Below are positions 49,574 through 60,101 of a DNA stretch of 64,000 bases, piece by piece (position 1 is the stretch's first letter; each line of letters begins with the position of its first letter). The stretch covers positions 20,419 to 84,418 of the forward strand of contig NZ_JAPWIJ010000016.1 of assembly GCF_027270735.1 (NCBI RefSeq), read 5' to 3'. Under the pieces are notes generated by a model that was not told the origin of the DNA, ran no database searches, and worked only from the letters and a program-made list of their open reading frames with translations. This stretch comes from Rhodococcus ruber (lineage in GTDB: Bacteria > Actinomycetota > Actinomycetes > Mycobacteriales > Mycobacteriaceae). The translations under genes and the position numbers were made by a program.

Positions 49574-50243
49574 GAATGACCACCAGATCCTCGATGTCGC
49601 GGGATGGTTCGAGCAGTCCGACCTGCTGAAGCCAGGCAGCCCTCTCCGTCATGACCGGGCCGAACGAGATCGATCGACGTGCGGCCACGGACACCGTCAT
49701 GCCTGTACGGCGGAGCATCGCCTCGGTTCGTTCAGGGGCGGAGTACTCCGACTGCACCACCATCAGGGTCCCGCCGGAAACGAGCAGGTCGTGAGCGGCA
49801 TCGCACAGCGGATCCAGCACCACTCGGCCGTCGTGGCCGCCGTCCCAAGCTCGGTGCGGACCGACACCCTCGGGCACTGCCTCCGAGGGCACGTACGGCG
49901 GATTGCACAGAACCACGTCGAACGGTTCGAGCACCGACGCGTCCGCGAACGACCCGAGGCGGACGTCGGCGTCGACGTCGAAGGCGGCAGCGTTGCGGCG
50001 AGCGCACTCCACCGCGAGCGGCGAGATGTCGAACGCCACCACTTCACGTGCGCCCAACGACGCCGCAGCGAGCGCGACGGCACCGCTACCGGTGCACATA
50101 TCGAGCACCCGGGCACCCCGCACCACCCCGGCCCGCGATGCCATTTCGCACAGGAGCCATGAATCGTCCTGCGGCTCATACACTCCGGGGTCTGCGTGGA
50201 CCAGGCGGGCGGATTTGAACGTATCGAATTCCGTCGTCGTCAT
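49557..50243 (-). CDS. HemK2/MTQ2-like class I methyltransferase
   Basis: A 228-residue SAM-dependent methyltransferase. The SAM loop LDMCTGSGAVALAAA and the NPPYVPSEA motif mark it as an N-methyltransferase of the HemK/PrmC superfamily, and its short length without an N-terminal domain fits the MTQ2/HemK2 branch. A glutamine or small-molecule nitrogen is the expected target. ATG at 50241-50243 has GAGAGGACA upstream. It overlaps the CDGSH gene by 17 bases. Confidence 0.8.
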   Translation of the reverse strand: MTTTEFDTFKSARLVHADPGVYEPQDDSWLLCEMASRAGVVRGARVLDMCTGSGAVALAAASLGAREVVAFDISPLAVECARRNAAAFDVDADVRLGSFADASVLEPFDVVLCNPPYVPSEAVPEGVGPHRAWDGGHDGRVVLDPLCDAAHDLLVSGGTLMVVQSEYSAPERTEAMLRRTGMTVSVAARRSISFGPVMTERAAWLQQVGLLEPSRDIEDLVVIRADRR

Positions 50244-50490
50244 CGAGGTGTCCTCTCGGAGATCGTCATCGCAAGACGTGCCCTCTCGGGCTGTGTGCCG
50301 AGCGTGGACTCCACTCGAAGGTGGCAACTGTATGCCCGATTGCACCGGGCGCAAACAAGCCGCTTGAAACCGCACGAATCGGGTAGTCCAGAGACAGCTC
50401 GCGGTGAAGCCAACGCCGCCTTTCGCCCGTGTCGGGTCCACACCGTGTTCGTCGGCATCGCTGCCCGCGTCTTACATCGAGGAGATTCTC

Positions 50491-50910
50491 TTGTCGGTTC
50501 TACCCTCCATCGACCCTGTTCCCGCCGTCGTCGTACCGTCGCTTCGACAGGTGTTTCCGGCACCGACTGCTGGTGCCGGCATCACCGTCACCGAGTTCGG
50601 CGGTGCCACCGTCGTTCGCGTCGTCGGAGAATTCGGTCGGCAGGATCTCGGCGTGCTGGCCGAGACGCTCGGCGACGCATCGGTCGAAGGTTCTCGGTTG
50701 GTGCTCGATCTGACCGCAGTCGACGCAGTCCCGGCAGGCACAGCGGCGATCCTCGATGCCACGTCGATGCATCTGAGCCGGTGGGGCACTCGACTGGCTG
50801 TGGTCGGTTCGATCGAGTCGACCCGAGCGCTGGCCGCGGACTCGTTCGGCCGCACAGCATTTCACACCACTCTCGACGCTGCACTCGCCTACCGGGAGAT
50901 GTCGGCTTGA
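50491..50910 (+). CDS. STAS-domain protein
   Basis: A 139-residue single STAS domain of the anti-sigma-factor-antagonist type (about residues 35-135, with LVLDLTAVDAVPAGTAAIL). The Ser normally phosphorylated in the D-S-S-G loop is absent here (Val-Pro-Ala-Gly), so it may be an unregulated or sensor-type STAS. The start is TTG at 50491, with GAGGAG at 10 bases. Its stop overlaps the TTG of the flavoprotein (TTGA, 50907-50910), coupling the two. Confidence 0.75.
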   Translation: MSVLPSIDPVPAVVVPSLRQVFPAPTAGAGITVTEFGGATVVRVVGEFGRQDLGVLAETLGDASVEGSRLVLDLTAVDAVPAGTAAILDATSMHLSRWGTRLAVVGSIESTRALAADSFGRTAFHTTLDAALAYREMSA

Positions 50911-52136
50911 CCTCGACCGGCGTCGACGGCCGCCACGACGTTCTCGTTCTCGGCGGCGGCAACGCAGGCGTCAGTGCGGCCGCACGCGCAATTCGACTCG
51001 GTATCGACGATGTAGCAGTGATCGAACCCCAGTCCGTGCACACCTATCAGCCACTGTTGTCGTACGTCGGCGGCGGCCAAGCCCGACTCCGCGACGCGGA
51101 ACGAACTCAACGCTCGGTGATGCCGAAGAGCAGCACCTGGATCCAGGACACGGTAGCCCACGTCGACCCCTACGAAAAGGTGGTCACGACCGCGTCGGGT
51201 CGGCGCTACGGCTATCGAGACCTGATCATCGGGACCGGTCTCGTGCCCGATCACGACGCTCTTCCCGGAATCACTGCAGCCGCCGACTCGGACGCGGTGA
51301 CGAGCAACTACCTTGGTCGCGCCGAGAAGACCTGGCAACTGATCTCCCACTTCCCGGCACCCGCGGTAGGCGACTCCTCCGGCCGCGGCACGGCAGTGTT
51401 CACGGTGCCGCGGCCACCCGTGGGCTGCACCGGCACCACGCTCAAACCACTGTTCCTGGCCGCCGCTCACTGGCGGGCGACCGGGCAACTCGCCGACATC
51501 GACATCACCCTGGTGATCGACCGCGAGGGTCTACTCGACGTGCCTCGGCTGGATTCGGTGTTGCTCGATCGTCTCCGCGATCTCGGCGTCCGGATACTGC
51601 ATCGCACAGCAGTGACCGCGCTTTCCCCCGACACTCGGCAGATCACCGTCACCGATCACCTTGGCGCAGAGCAGATCATCGACTACCGGATGCTGCACCT
51701 GGTGCCACCGTTTCGCGGACAGCCGTGGGTCGAGTCGTCGAAACTGACCGGAGACAGTCAGCACGGTCTGGTCGACATCGACCCCCGCACCCTGCGACAC
51801 CGCGAACACAGCGAGATCTGGGCCGCCGGGGACGGTGCCGGAATCGACACCGATTCTTCCGGCGGTGGGCTGAGAAAGCAGATCACCGTTCTCATCGACA
51901 ATCTGCTGGCCGCCAGAGCCGGACGAGAACTGTCCTCGTACGACGGGTACACCGTGGCACCGGTGACGACCGACGCCCACCGTCTCGTTGCGGCCGAGTT
52001 CGACCGAACCGGGACACTCACGCCGTCGCTACCGTCGTTTCTGGATCCACTGAAAGCGCGACGATCGGCCTGGCTGTTCGACCGCTACGGCCTGCCACTG
52101 AGCTACTGGAACATGATTCTCCGTGGACGCCTCTGA
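50907..52136 (+). CDS. Sulfide:quinone reductase-like flavoprotein lacking the catalytic cysteines
   Basis: A 409-residue FAD protein of the SQR/type II NADH dehydrogenase superfamily. FAD binding is at VLVLGGGNAGVSAAARA; AVFTVPRPPVGCTGTTLKPLFLAA and SSGGGLRKQITVLIDNLLA match SQR-like enzymes. The whole protein has one cysteine, in VGCTG, so the disulfide needed for sulfide oxidation cannot form. It may oxidise another donor or act as a quinone-linked dehydrogenase. The TTG start inside the STAS stop ties it to that gene. The C-terminus lacks a clear membrane helix. Confidence 0.78.
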   Translation: MTSTGVDGRHDVLVLGGGNAGVSAAARAIRLGIDDVAVIEPQSVHTYQPLLSYVGGGQARLRDAERTQRSVMPKSSTWIQDTVAHVDPYEKVVTTASGRRYGYRDLIIGTGLVPDHDALPGITAAADSDAVTSNYLGRAEKTWQLISHFPAPAVGDSSGRGTAVFTVPRPPVGCTGTTLKPLFLAAAHWRATGQLADIDITLVIDREGLLDVPRLDSVLLDRLRDLGVRILHRTAVTALSPDTRQITVTDHLGAEQIIDYRMLHLVPPFRGQPWVESSKLTGDSQHGLVDIDPRTLRHREHSEIWAAGDGAGIDTDSSGGGLRKQITVLIDNLLAARAGRELSSYDGYTVAPVTTDAHRLVAAEFDRTGTLTPSLPSFLDPLKARRSAWLFDRYGLPLSYWNMILRGRL

Positions 52137-52151
52137 GGCACCGCCCACCGA

Positions 52152-53357
52152 TCAGTCGAGTTCGAGTACTGCCATCAGTCCGTGCGGATCATCGATGTCG
52201 ACGTCGTGTCCGTCCTCGCGCAGACCGGCGGCTGCGTCCTCGAGAAGCCGACGTGCCACGTCGTCCATCGCGCGAACATGGTTCAGATCGAGGGTGATTC
52301 GGTGATGGGCGTCGATGCCCTCGGCCAAGGTGGCCAGGACCGACTCGGCTCCGGCGAAACGTAGGTCACCTTGCAGTTGCACGATCGTCGCGTCCTCACC
52401 CGTCACCTCACGAATGGCCGACGTACCACTCGGTGCCACATGCATCATGTGCAATTCGAGATCCCGAGAGAGACGCTCGAACACGGCGACTCCTCGCACA
52501 CTGTTTCCGTGCTCGTTCAACTTGGGCGACAGCACAGCCAACCCGACCTGCCCCGGAAGCACACCGACGATCGCACCAGCCACCCCGCTCTTGGCCGGAA
52601 TACCCACCGCCGCAACCCAACTCCCCGATCCGTCGTACATCCCGCAGGTGGACATCACCGACAGCACGTGACGATTGACCGCACCGTCGATCAACCGTTC
52701 CTCGGTGATGGGATCGACTCCCCCGTTGGCCATCACCGACGCAATGGTGGCCAGGTCCACGCAGTTGACGTCCACCGAACATTGTTGGGCGTAGCCGTCG
52801 ACCACCTCGGCCGGGTCGGCTGCGAGAATTCCGACGGATTTCAGAAGGTAGGCGATCGCGGTGTTGCGGTCGTCCGATTCGATCTCGGCTTCGTAGACCG
52901 ACGTGTTGGTGCTCAACTGCCTTCCAGCGCAGCGGCTGTGCAAGTCCCTGATGCGATCGGCACGCTCCTGCGCCGAGTTCCCCCGAATCATCGAGTGCAC
53001 AGCGAGTGCTCCTGCATTGATCAGCGGATTGCGCGGTCGACCCGTGGCGCGTTCGAGCGAGATCTCGTTGAACGAATCGCCGGACGGTTCGACGTCGGTG
53101 GCCTCCAGCATTCGTTCGAGTCCGTTGTCCTCGACGGCCAACGCATACGCGAGGGCCTTGGAGATGGACTGGATCGAGAATCCGGTATTGCAATCACCTG
53201 CGGCATAGACCGATCCGCCGACGGTCGCAAGGGCCACCGCGAAGGTCTCCGGGTCTGCTCGCTCGAGTTCGGCGTTACCCTCCGCGATTGCCCCGCCGTC
53301 GAGGTGTCGGCAATCGTCGAGGACGGATTCGAGGTAGCGGGTGATCGGTGACTGCAT
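52152..53357 (-). CDS. glsA: Glutaminase with C-terminal STAS domain
   Basis: A 401-residue protein. Residues 1 to about 305 are a serine-dependent glutaminase that hydrolyses L-glutamine to glutamate and ammonia; the nucleophile is Ser in SIQSISK (S-x-x-K), with NPLINAGALA and SGVAGAIVGVLPG typical. Residues about 310-401 form a STAS domain (VQLQGDLRFAGAESVLATL). This fusion is known in actinobacteria. It converges with the SQR-like gene 15 bases away. Two STAS domains in neighbouring genes may respond to one signal. Confidence 0.9.
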   Translation of the reverse strand: MQSPITRYLESVLDDCRHLDGGAIAEGNAELERADPETFAVALATVGGSVYAAGDCNTGFSIQSISKALAYALAVEDNGLERMLEATDVEPSGDSFNEISLERATGRPRNPLINAGALAVHSMIRGNSAQERADRIRDLHSRCAGRQLSTNTSVYEAEIESDDRNTAIAYLLKSVGILAADPAEVVDGYAQQCSVDVNCVDLATIASVMANGGVDPITEERLIDGAVNRHVLSVMSTCGMYDGSGSWVAAVGIPAKSGVAGAIVGVLPGQVGLAVLSPKLNEHGNSVRGVAVFERLSRDLELHMMHVAPSGTSAIREVTGEDATIVQLQGDLRFAGAESVLATLAEGIDAHHRITLDLNHVRAMDDVARRLLEDAAAGLREDGHDVDIDDPHGLMAVLELD

Positions 53358-53754
53358 ACCGTCACGCTAACTCGGTGCAGAGGTCACTTCCGCATTGCGC
53401 GATTCAGCGGTCGCGCTCGGAGTTCGTCGTCGACGCGCTCTGAAACATCTCCAGGAAGGATCCGAAGCTCTGGCCACTCGTCGCAGTGTTGTCGCGTGCG
53501 TCCTGTGCGGGTCCGACCGCCGCGTTGTCTGGTTCCATGTCACCGATGTTGCCGTTCGGACATGTCAGCGGATCTGGAGGCAATATCACGATAGGGCAAC
53601 AAAAGGTAACGAATCCATAACGGCCACCGAGGTGGCACCGTCGTGACGTGTGACAAGTGCCCGAGGAATTCTCGGGTTCGCGAACGGCCGAACCTCGACG
53701 TACGCCGTTTGTCGGATCGGCGACGGTAAAGTCGGGCCCGACCGAAAGGACGAT
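53358..53754. other. Intergenic region between glsA and the molybdenum hydroxylase
   Basis: This 397-base gap is divergent from glsA on the left. It holds one weak small frame (53404-53538, listed separately). Bases 53580-53640 are locally AT-rich. No strong promoter pair, riboswitch or palindrome was found. Confidence 0.5.
53404..53538 (-). CDS. Doubtful small ORF, 44 aa
   Basis: An ATG frame of 45 codons starting MEPDNAAVGP and ending in a charged tail. It has no cysteine or hydrophobic segment and only a weak ribosome site. It lies upstream of glsA on the same strand. It may be chance; listed because the gap is otherwise empty. Confidence 0.22.
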   Translation of the reverse strand: MEPDNAAVGPAQDARDNTATSGQSFGSFLEMFQSASTTNSERDR

Positions 53755-55944
53755 GTGACGCACGCGACACCCGGACGGCGCACCGTATCGCGTCGTTCCT
53801 TCTTCACCGCTGTAGTGGCCGGATCCACGTTGCTGCTCGTCACACGCACCACCGCGTCCGCGGAACCGGCCGGCACCGACGGTGAGCCCGATCAGGTCCT
53901 CACCGCGATTCCCGCCGACTCGAATCTGGTGATCCTCGAGGTGCGCGGGGACGGCTCTGTGCACTGCGCGTTGCCCCGTGCCGAGATCGGACAGGGACTG
54001 ACCACCTCGGTGGCGATGCTGATAGCGGAAGAGCTGGACACTTCTCTCGACAAGACCGCCGTGTCACTCTCACGTGGCCGGCAGGAACTGATCGGAAACC
54101 ACTACACGGGCGGCTCCAACTCCATCCAGTCTCTCTGGGAGCCCGTTCGATCCATCAGTGCGACGGCACGAGCGCGGCTGCTGCGCGCTGCCGCCGATCG
54201 GTGGGGTGCCGACGTCGGCACGCTGAGGATCGTCGACGGTGTCGTCATGGCACCGGACGGACGGTCGGCACACTTCGGCGAGCTGGCAGCCGCTGCCGCG
54301 GCCCCGGAACTGCGCTTCGAGGCGGTGGACCCGAAGTCGGAGGAAGATCTGACGGTCGTCGGCACACCGACCACGCGCCAGGATGCTCGCGCGATCGTCA
54401 CCGGTCGGCTCACCTACACGCTCGATCTCGACGTGCCCGACGCCATGCCTGTCGTCGTCCGACGCCCACCGACGATCAACGGAACCGTTGCCTCGGTGGA
54501 CGAGGCGGCCTTGCGAGCGATGCCAGGGGTCATCGATGTTGCCGTCGTGTCCACCGGGGTCGCCATCATGGCGCGCACCTTCGGATACGCGCTCGCGGCG
54601 AAGGACGCCGCGGTGGTCACATGGAACGCCGGAACCATCGACGACGAGTCCACCGATTCCATCCAGGACAGGCTTCGGCGGAGCACCCCGGCGTTCACGG
54701 GTTTCGGCGGAGTAGGCAGGCCCGAGCTGCCGGGCGAAACGAAACTGAACGTCGATTTCGACTTCGCTCCCGTCTCGCATGCCGCGATGGAGACCAATTC
54801 GGCAGTCGCCGACGTGCGATCCGACTGCGCAGACGTCTGGGCATCGATGCAGCTCCCCAACTACGCCGGGCAGAAGATCGCTCTGACACTGGGCATTCCG
54901 TTGAATCGGGTCACCACCCACGTGATGAACGGCGGCGGCTCGTTCGGCAGGCGGCTCTACTTGGACGGCCCACTCGAGGCCGCCGTTATCTCGCGAGCGA
55001 TGGGCAAACCGGTGCGGCTGATGTGGTCACGGGTGGACGACATGCGGCACGGCCGAGCCCGGCCCGCGGTGCACACCAAGTTCGACGCGGTCCTCGCCCG
55101 CGGCACGGTGATTTCCTGGGAGCAGCGCGTAGCCGCAGTGTGCACCGATTTCGACGGCGGTTTCGGTGACCTCGTCACCGACGCATTGGCCCCGTCCCCG
55201 CTGATTTCTCAGACGCTGTTCCACAGCACCCGCGACCCGTACTCGTTCACCGACAGCAGCATCAGGACCCTCGTCGAGGTACCGGTCCAGATGCCCACCG
55301 GCAGTTGGCGATCGGTGTTCTCGGGAACGGTACGTACAGCGGCCGAGATCATGGTGGATCGTATCGCCGACGCCCTCGATACCGATCCGCTGGAGCTACG
55401 CATAGGGGCGGTGGCGAGCGACCGCCACCGTGATGTGCTGAATACGCTCGCCGCGGAGGGCAACTGGGGTGCAGACCTCGGCCCCGGCCGGGCGCAGGGC
55501 ATCGGGTTCCATGCCGAGTTCGGTTCCAGTGCCGGATATCTCGTCGAGATCGACGCGCAGGACCCGCGAGCGCCGCGCGTGAGAAAAGCCGTCATAGTCG
55601 TGGACGTCGGCCGCGTGGTCAACCCCCGCAGTCTCGAAGCCCAGATGATCGGCTGTCTGATGGACGGCATCTCGACCACCCTCAGAGCCGGACTGCACTA
55701 CGAGCAGGGGCTGCCACTCGAAGGTAGTTACTCGCAGTTCCACTATGCCCGCCAACGCGATTCACCACCGGATGTACGGGTGGTGATCATGCCGCCCACC
55801 ACCGAGAACCCGGGTGGCGCAGGAGAATTGGGAGTGCCCGCTGCAGCCGCCGCAGTGGCCAACGCGTACGCACGCGCCACCGGTACCACCCCCACCAGCT
55901 TCCCGATCCTGTTCGACGTCGACTTCGAACCGTTCCCGAAATGA
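53755..55944 (+). CDS. Tat-exported molybdenum hydroxylase large subunit (IorB-like)
   Basis: A 729-residue molybdopterin-binding subunit of the xanthine dehydrogenase family, isoquinoline 1-oxidoreductase/aldehyde dehydrogenase branch. The N-terminal twin-arginine motif SRRSFF with a following hydrophobic stretch and TASAE site shows export across the membrane in folded form. GGGSFGRR and the catalytic Glu of GGAGELGVPA are family features. The start is GTG at 53755 with AAAGGA at good distance. The 2Fe-2S partner follows after 6 bases. The substrate may be an aldehyde or N-heterocycle; no cofactor-insertion chaperone is nearby. Confidence 0.87.
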   Translation: MTHATPGRRTVSRRSFFTAVVAGSTLLLVTRTTASAEPAGTDGEPDQVLTAIPADSNLVILEVRGDGSVHCALPRAEIGQGLTTSVAMLIAEELDTSLDKTAVSLSRGRQELIGNHYTGGSNSIQSLWEPVRSISATARARLLRAAADRWGADVGTLRIVDGVVMAPDGRSAHFGELAAAAAAPELRFEAVDPKSEEDLTVVGTPTTRQDARAIVTGRLTYTLDLDVPDAMPVVVRRPPTINGTVASVDEAALRAMPGVIDVAVVSTGVAIMARTFGYALAAKDAAVVTWNAGTIDDESTDSIQDRLRRSTPAFTGFGGVGRPELPGETKLNVDFDFAPVSHAAMETNSAVADVRSDCADVWASMQLPNYAGQKIALTLGIPLNRVTTHVMNGGGSFGRRLYLDGPLEAAVISRAMGKPVRLMWSRVDDMRHGRARPAVHTKFDAVLARGTVISWEQRVAAVCTDFDGGFGDLVTDALAPSPLISQTLFHSTRDPYSFTDSSIRTLVEVPVQMPTGSWRSVFSGTVRTAAEIMVDRIADALDTDPLELRIGAVASDRHRDVLNTLAAEGNWGADLGPGRAQGIGFHAEFGSSAGYLVEIDAQDPRAPRVRKAVIVVDVGRVVNPRSLEAQMIGCLMDGISTTLRAGLHYEQGLPLEGSYSQFHYARQRDSPPDVRVVIMPPTTENPGGAGELGVPAAAAAVANAYARATGTTPTSFPILFDVDFEPFPK

Positions 55945-55950
55945 GGATCC

Positions 55951-56415
55951 ATGGCTGAACAGAAGTTCGTCGTCAACGGGGTCGCGGTGTCGGTCGACCT
56001 ACCCGGCGACATGCCGTTGCTCTGGGCCCTGCGCGACGAACTCGGTGTTCGCGGCCCCAAGTACGGGTGTGGCATCGGCGTGTGTCACGCCTGCACGAGC
56101 CATCTAGACGGGGAGGAGGTACTCCCCTGTGTCACACCGGTCTCCGATGCCGTCGACAAAGAAGTCACGACCATCGAAGGACTCGCGGACGGCGATGTTC
56201 TCCATCCGGTGCAGCAAGCCTGGATCGACGAGGACGTCTCACAGTGCGGCTACTGTCAGCCGGGCCAGATCATGGCTGCTGTCGCACTGCTGAAGCGCAT
56301 CCCCGACCCGACCGACGAGGACATCGACACCATCGAGAACGTCTGTCGATGTGGTACCTATCCCCGAATCCGACGGGCCATCAAGGCGGCCGCGAAAGCT
56401 ATGTCGCAGCGTTGA
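55951..56415 (+). CDS. 2Fe-2S small subunit of the molybdenum hydroxylase (IorA-like)
   Basis: A 154-residue electron-transfer subunit with two 2Fe-2S clusters. The plant-ferredoxin-type cluster uses CGIGVCHACT and the later Cys of VLPC; the second uses CGYCQPGQ and CRCGTYPRIR. It has no signal peptide, so it is probably carried out of the cell with the Tat-exported large subunit. The large-subunit gene is before it, the reverse of the iorA-iorB order in Brevundimonas. Confidence 0.92.
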   Translation: MAEQKFVVNGVAVSVDLPGDMPLLWALRDELGVRGPKYGCGIGVCHACTSHLDGEEVLPCVTPVSDAVDKEVTTIEGLADGDVLHPVQQAWIDEDVSQCGYCQPGQIMAAVALLKRIPDPTDEDIDTIENVCRCGTYPRIRRAIKAAAKAMSQR

Positions 56416-56436
56416 TCGGATAATTCTCTGCCACAG

Positions 56437-56475
56437 CACAACACCCCGCGAACCACAGGTTCGCGGGGTGTTGTG
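56437..56475. terminator. Bidirectional terminator, 18-base stem
   Basis: An 18-base perfect stem (56437-56454 with 56458-56475) with a 3-base ACA loop lies between the converging iorA-like gene and katG. Confidence 0.88.
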
Positions 56476-56488
56476 TGAACTACCCGAT

Positions 56489-58720
<2,232 letters not shown>

Positions 58721-58762
58721 GTGCTTCCTTCCAAGGTATGACGATCGGGCTGTGATCGGTGG

Positions 58763-59242
58763 TCACGAACTCTGCTGTGTTCGAGACCGGGGAGGGAACT
58801 GAACGGGAACCGCCGGCTGCTCGCGAGCTGCCGAACACTGTGCGCAGAGGCCCCAGTAGATGACCTCCGCCTCGTCGATGGTGAAACCGACGGAGTCCGA
58901 TGCCGTGAGACACGGCGTCTCGCCGACTGCGCAATCGACATCGGCTATGACGCCGCACGAGCGGCACACGGCGTGATGGTGATTGTCGCCGACGCGCGAT
59001 TCGTACCGCGCGGGCGAACCCGCCGGCTCGATCCGCCGAACCAGGCGCGCAACCGTCAGTGCATTGAGGACGTCGTAGACCGTCTGCCGCGACACCTCGG
59101 GCAGCATGGATCGCACGAGCCCGAGAATGGTGTCGGTATCTGCGTGCGGGTTGGTTTCGACGACCTCGAGCACCGCGACCCGGGGACGGGTCACGCGCAT
59201 ATCGGCAGTGCGCAATTGCTCCGCATGCGGCGAGATCGGCAT
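58763..59242 (-). CDS. furA: FurA, redox-sensing Fur-family repressor of katG
   Basis: A 159-residue Fur-family repressor, closest in layout to mycobacterial FurA. The winged helix has ALTVARLVRRIEPAGSPARYE, the regulatory-metal site HHHAVCRSCG, and the C-terminal CAQC completes the Cys pairs. It blocks its own promoter and katG until oxidised. The ATG at 59240-59242 lies only 10 bases after the -10 box, so the transcript is probably leaderless, as in mycobacteria; accordingly there is no ribosome site. Confidence 0.92.
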   Translation of the reverse strand: MPISPHAEQLRTADMRVTRPRVAVLEVVETNPHADTDTILGLVRSMLPEVSRQTVYDVLNALTVARLVRRIEPAGSPARYESRVGDNHHHAVCRSCGVIADVDCAVGETPCLTASDSVGFTIDEAEVIYWGLCAQCSAAREQPAVPVQFPPRSRTQQSS

Positions 59243-59251
59243 CACGCAGCC

Positions 59252-59295
59252 AGTATCGTCCGGCTTTCTGGACCAAGTCAAGTATTCGCCCGAAT
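59252..59295 (-). promoter_or_regulatory. furA promoter and candidate FurA operator
   Basis: On the minus strand TTGACT (59276-59281) is the -35 and GATACT (59252-59257) the -10, spaced 18 bases. Transcription would begin at or a few bases before the ATG. ATTCG-CC-CGAAT (59284-59295) overlaps the upstream edge and is a likely FurA binding palindrome. Confidence 0.6.
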
Positions 59296-59334
59296 CTGTC
59301 GGCTCGGACACCGCATGTTCACTTCGGAGCCTCG

Positions 59335-59604
59335 TCAGGCCAACGCCAGAAACAACTTTTCGAGTTCCGCCTCGGTCATCGGCTCCTTGCCGCCAGCGCT
59401 CTCACCCGTCATGCACTCACGCAGACCCGTCGCCACGATCTTGAACCCGGCTTTGTCCAGTGCACGCGAGACAGCAGCAAGCTGGGTGACGACGTCCTTG
59501 CAATCGCGACCGTTCTCGATCATCCCGATGACGCCGGCAAGCTGACCGTGCGCGCGCTTGAGTCGGTTGAGTACCAGTGCGATGCTGTCGTCGTCGCCGA
59601 TCAT
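59335..59604 (-). CDS. CsoR/CstR-family sensor repressor
   Basis: An 89-residue all-helical repressor of the CsoR/FrmR family. The first Cys is Cys35 (GRDCKDVV) and the second Cys64 (GLRECMTG), 29 residues apart. The copper-ligand His that normally sits four residues before the second Cys is Gly60 here. That Cys-Cys, no-His pattern is the one of CstR, a persulfide sensor, rather than copper-sensing CsoR. It is the last gene of the operon with MMPL and DUF302, and TACCCCC-GGGGGCA sits 39 bases upstream. Confidence 0.85.
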   Translation of the reverse strand: MIGDDDSIALVLNRLKRAHGQLAGVIGMIENGRDCKDVVTQLAAVSRALDKAGFKIVATGLRECMTGESAGGKEPMTEAELEKLFLALA

Positions 59605-59642
59605 GTCGATCCCCTCGGTGGTGTTGGTGTCGAAACCAAGAT

Positions 59643-59660
59643 GGTACCCCCGGGGGCATC
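59643..59660. promoter_or_regulatory. CsoR/CstR-type operator before the sensor gene
   Basis: GGTACCCCCGGGGGCATC at 59643-59660 fits the G-tract palindrome (consensus near ATACCCC-GGGGTAT) bound by this family. It lies between DUF302 and the sensor gene, allowing autoregulation from an internal promoter. Confidence 0.65.
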
Positions 59661-60078
59661 AGGCAGGGCTGGATCCACGTCCGCCCAGAGCAGCGATGGC
59701 CGCCTCCAGCCTGGTTGTCGCGTCCGCGGCGACCGCGGCCAATTCCGGCTCACCGGTGACCTCGACCATGATGGCCGGGTTCATCGCCTCGACGATCACC
59801 GATCCCGAGGTTGCCGTGTCGTCACGCACGACCACGTTGCACGGCAGCAGCAAACCGATCTGCTTCATGACACCGACCGCACGGTGAGCCAGTCCGGGGT
59901 TGCATGCACCGAGGATCGTGTAGCGCTCCATGTCCTCGCCGAGCTTCGCCTTCAGGGTCGCCTGCATATCGATCTCGGTGAGGACTCCGAAACCCTGCTC
60001 CGACAGCGCTCTCTTCGTGCTGTCGATCGCGGTGTCGAAATCGGTATCGGTCAGTGTGGTGGACAATGCGATGTTCAT
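59659..60078 (-). CDS. DUF302 protein
   Basis: A 139-residue soluble protein of the DUF302 family. The core includes ERYTILGACNPGLAHRAV and LLLPCNVVV, each with a conserved Cys. The function is unknown; members occur beside CsoR-type sensors and sulfur or metal genes. The ATG at 60076-60078 is used. It lies 23 bases after the MMPL gene and before the CstR-like sensor, all on one strand. Confidence 0.85.
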   Translation of the reverse strand: MNIALSTTLTDTDFDTAIDSTKRALSEQGFGVLTEIDMQATLKAKLGEDMERYTILGACNPGLAHRAVGVMKQIGLLLPCNVVVRDDTATSGSVIVEAMNPAIMVEVTGEPELAAVAADATTRLEAAIAALGGRGSSPA

Positions 60079-60101
60079 GGAGTCTCCTCGAAAATTGTGC
60101 G

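Noticed and set aside
50907..52136. True sulfide:quinone oxidoreductase
   Set aside because: Only one cysteine in the whole protein, so the catalytic disulfide is impossible; kept as SQR-like.
59335..59604. Copper sensor CsoR
   Set aside because: The His of the Cys-His-Cys copper site is replaced by Gly60; CstR-like is the better fit, although copper response was not excluded.
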